DNA of 60,000 nt from Owenia fusiformis (lineage: Eukaryota; Annelida; Polychaeta; Sabellida; Oweniidae), in contig CAIIXF020000004.1 of assembly GCA_903813345.2 (NCBI GenBank), positions 29,825,985 to 29,885,984 of the forward strand, in the 5' to 3' direction. The notes under the pieces are model-generated. The model worked only from the letters and a program-made list of their open reading frames with translations. It was not told the origin of the DNA and did no database searches. Shown one piece after another: positions 58,851 through 60,000 of this stretch (positions are counted from its first letter, which is position 1; each line of letters begins with the position of its first letter). Made by a program: the position numbers and the translations under genes.

Positions 58851-59530
58851 ATTTTAGAATTGCGAATTCCTGCAAAGCAGCCATTTTGAATTTTTTGAGG
58901 TACAAATCTGAAAAATAATACCATAATTGTGATCTACTCCAAAATTCCTTCAATTTGAGTATAATATAGCCATACTTTAAAGGGATCGAAAAATTATTGC
59001 GAAAATCATAGATTACACGGCCATTTTGAATTTATGAGGCTCGAATCAGAAAAAAGATACAATATTTGCAATCTACTCTTAATTGCCTTTCATTTGAGTA
59101 TAACAAAGCTATACTTCAGAAAGATCTAAAAATTAGCGAAAATTTCTGTTTTCCTGTCCCCCCATATACGGCCCCTGGGGGTCAGGATGAAAAACATGGA
59201 ATAAATGTGAAATAGATGAATGTTGTGAATATACTACCAAAATTTCAAACAATAATATTAATTACTTTGGTTAGGTTTAGAATGAAAAATTTATGATTTT
59301 TGCGAAAAAGTCCCGTCATTTTCAAAGCGGCGGCCATCTTGAAAAAAATTTTTTAAGCGTAAAACTATTCACCAATATACATCTTTCCACAAAATATGAA
59401 GAAAATCCGTCAACTAGTATTTGAGTTATCTTCCGGACATATGGACGGACTGACTGACTGACTGACGGATGGACGGACGGAGGGCTTCACTTTATCCCTA
59501 CCGAACTTCGTTCGTTGGGATAAAAATATG
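58850..59530. repeat. Degenerate repeat block with GCCATTTTGAAT cores and a GACGGACGGA tail
   Basis: Two or three diverged units of about 135 bp with GCCATTTTGAATTT, CAATCTACTC and TTTGAGTATAA. Then GCGGCCATCTTGAAAAAA and a GACTGACTGACTGACGGATG run ending in the palindrome-like CCGAACTTCGTTCGTTGGGA. Similar in style to 17930-18490 and 43270-44040. Confidence 0.65.
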
Positions 59531-59689
59531 AAAGTTAAATAAACATAGAATATCACTGATCAAAGCCACTGGCATGAGAAAAAAATATTTTGAATTTACT
59601 TTTTATCTAAGTTACCAGACTTCACACATGCTATCTATTGCAAGACTTATGCCTGGCACAACCGTCTGACCAAGTGTTTTTAAGTTTCA

Positions 59690-60000
59690 CAAGGATCCTG
59701 CCATGACCGTGGTATTGTTATCGTGAAAGCCTGGTATAACCGTTACAATGCTATATTATATTGCAAGGCCTGATATGACCGTAACAATGCTATATTATAA
59801 TGCAAGGCCTGTCATGACCGTGGTAAAGCCTTATATGGCTGTGGCAATGGTTGTAAGGCCTGTCATGACCGTGGTAAAGCCTTATATGGCTGTGGCAATG
59901 GTTGTAAGGCCTGTCATGACCGTGGTAAAGCCTTATATGACCGTAACAATGCTATATTATAATGCAAGGCCTGTCATGACCGTGGTAAAGCCTTATATGG
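59690..60000. repeat. 51-bp tandem repeat running off the window
   Basis: Units with TGTAAGGCCTGTCATGACCG, TGGTAAAGCCTTATATGG and CTGTGGCAATGGT; TTGTAAGGC recurs at 59851 and 59902 (period 51). Earlier copies are variants with CCGTAACAATGCTATATTAT. The array is incomplete at the window end. Confidence 0.88.

Overview
The window is eukaryotic, AT-rich animal DNA. It has long introns with GT..AG borders, secreted and receptor genes, an APE-type LINE, many short inverted-repeat elements and very large minisatellites. The protein families (lophotrochozoan-style peptide GPCR, TINAG-like, NHL-repeat, type-B esterase, WDR73) and the repeat style (blocks containing ATGGCCGCCATTTTG followed by GACAGACAGAC) suggest a bivalve or other lophotrochozoan. 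This assignment is inference.

Layout. 2-841 (+): 3' half of a rhodopsin-class GPCR cut by the window edge. 842-6800: gene-poor, with a 669-bp foldback element and a 72-bp tandem array. 6848-12249 (+): a non-LTR retrotransposon with two intact ORFs that overlap by ATGAATAG. 13755-27893 (+): a ten-exon TINAG-like secreted pseudo-peptidase (405 aa) whose introns carry several foldback elements. 29202-29957 (+): a single-exon NHL beta-propeller. 30044-33717: three foldback elements, two of them inverted copies of each other around a 61-bp minisatellite. 34436-44689 (+): a five-exon type-B carboxylesterase (592 aa); its large first intron contains wrecked exons of a lost tandem paralogue, nested transposons and a C-rich repeat array. 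45884-58037 (-): a nine-exon WDR73 orthologue (455 aa), convergent with the esterase. About 8 kb of its 12.2-kb span is three minisatellites of 55, 27/28 and 59 bp. The window ends in another 51-bp array.

All three multi-exon genes were assembled by hand. Splice phases close without internal stops from a start codon to a stop codon, which is the main support for the models. The genes do not look like one pathway: a secreted matrix-type pseudo-protease, a secreted esterase, an intracellular WD40 protein, a receptor and an NHL protein are simply neighbours.

The most unusual structure is inside WDR73. The 59-bp array is made of 24 copies of a 3' splice site plus the first 33 nt of exon 5, of which only the last copy is the real exon. 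The 27-bp array abuts the next 3' splice site and resembles it. The esterase also has a partial tandem duplication across an acceptor (exon 2). Second in interest is the esterase locus itself, which looks like a head-to-tail gene pair collapsed into one chimeric gene.
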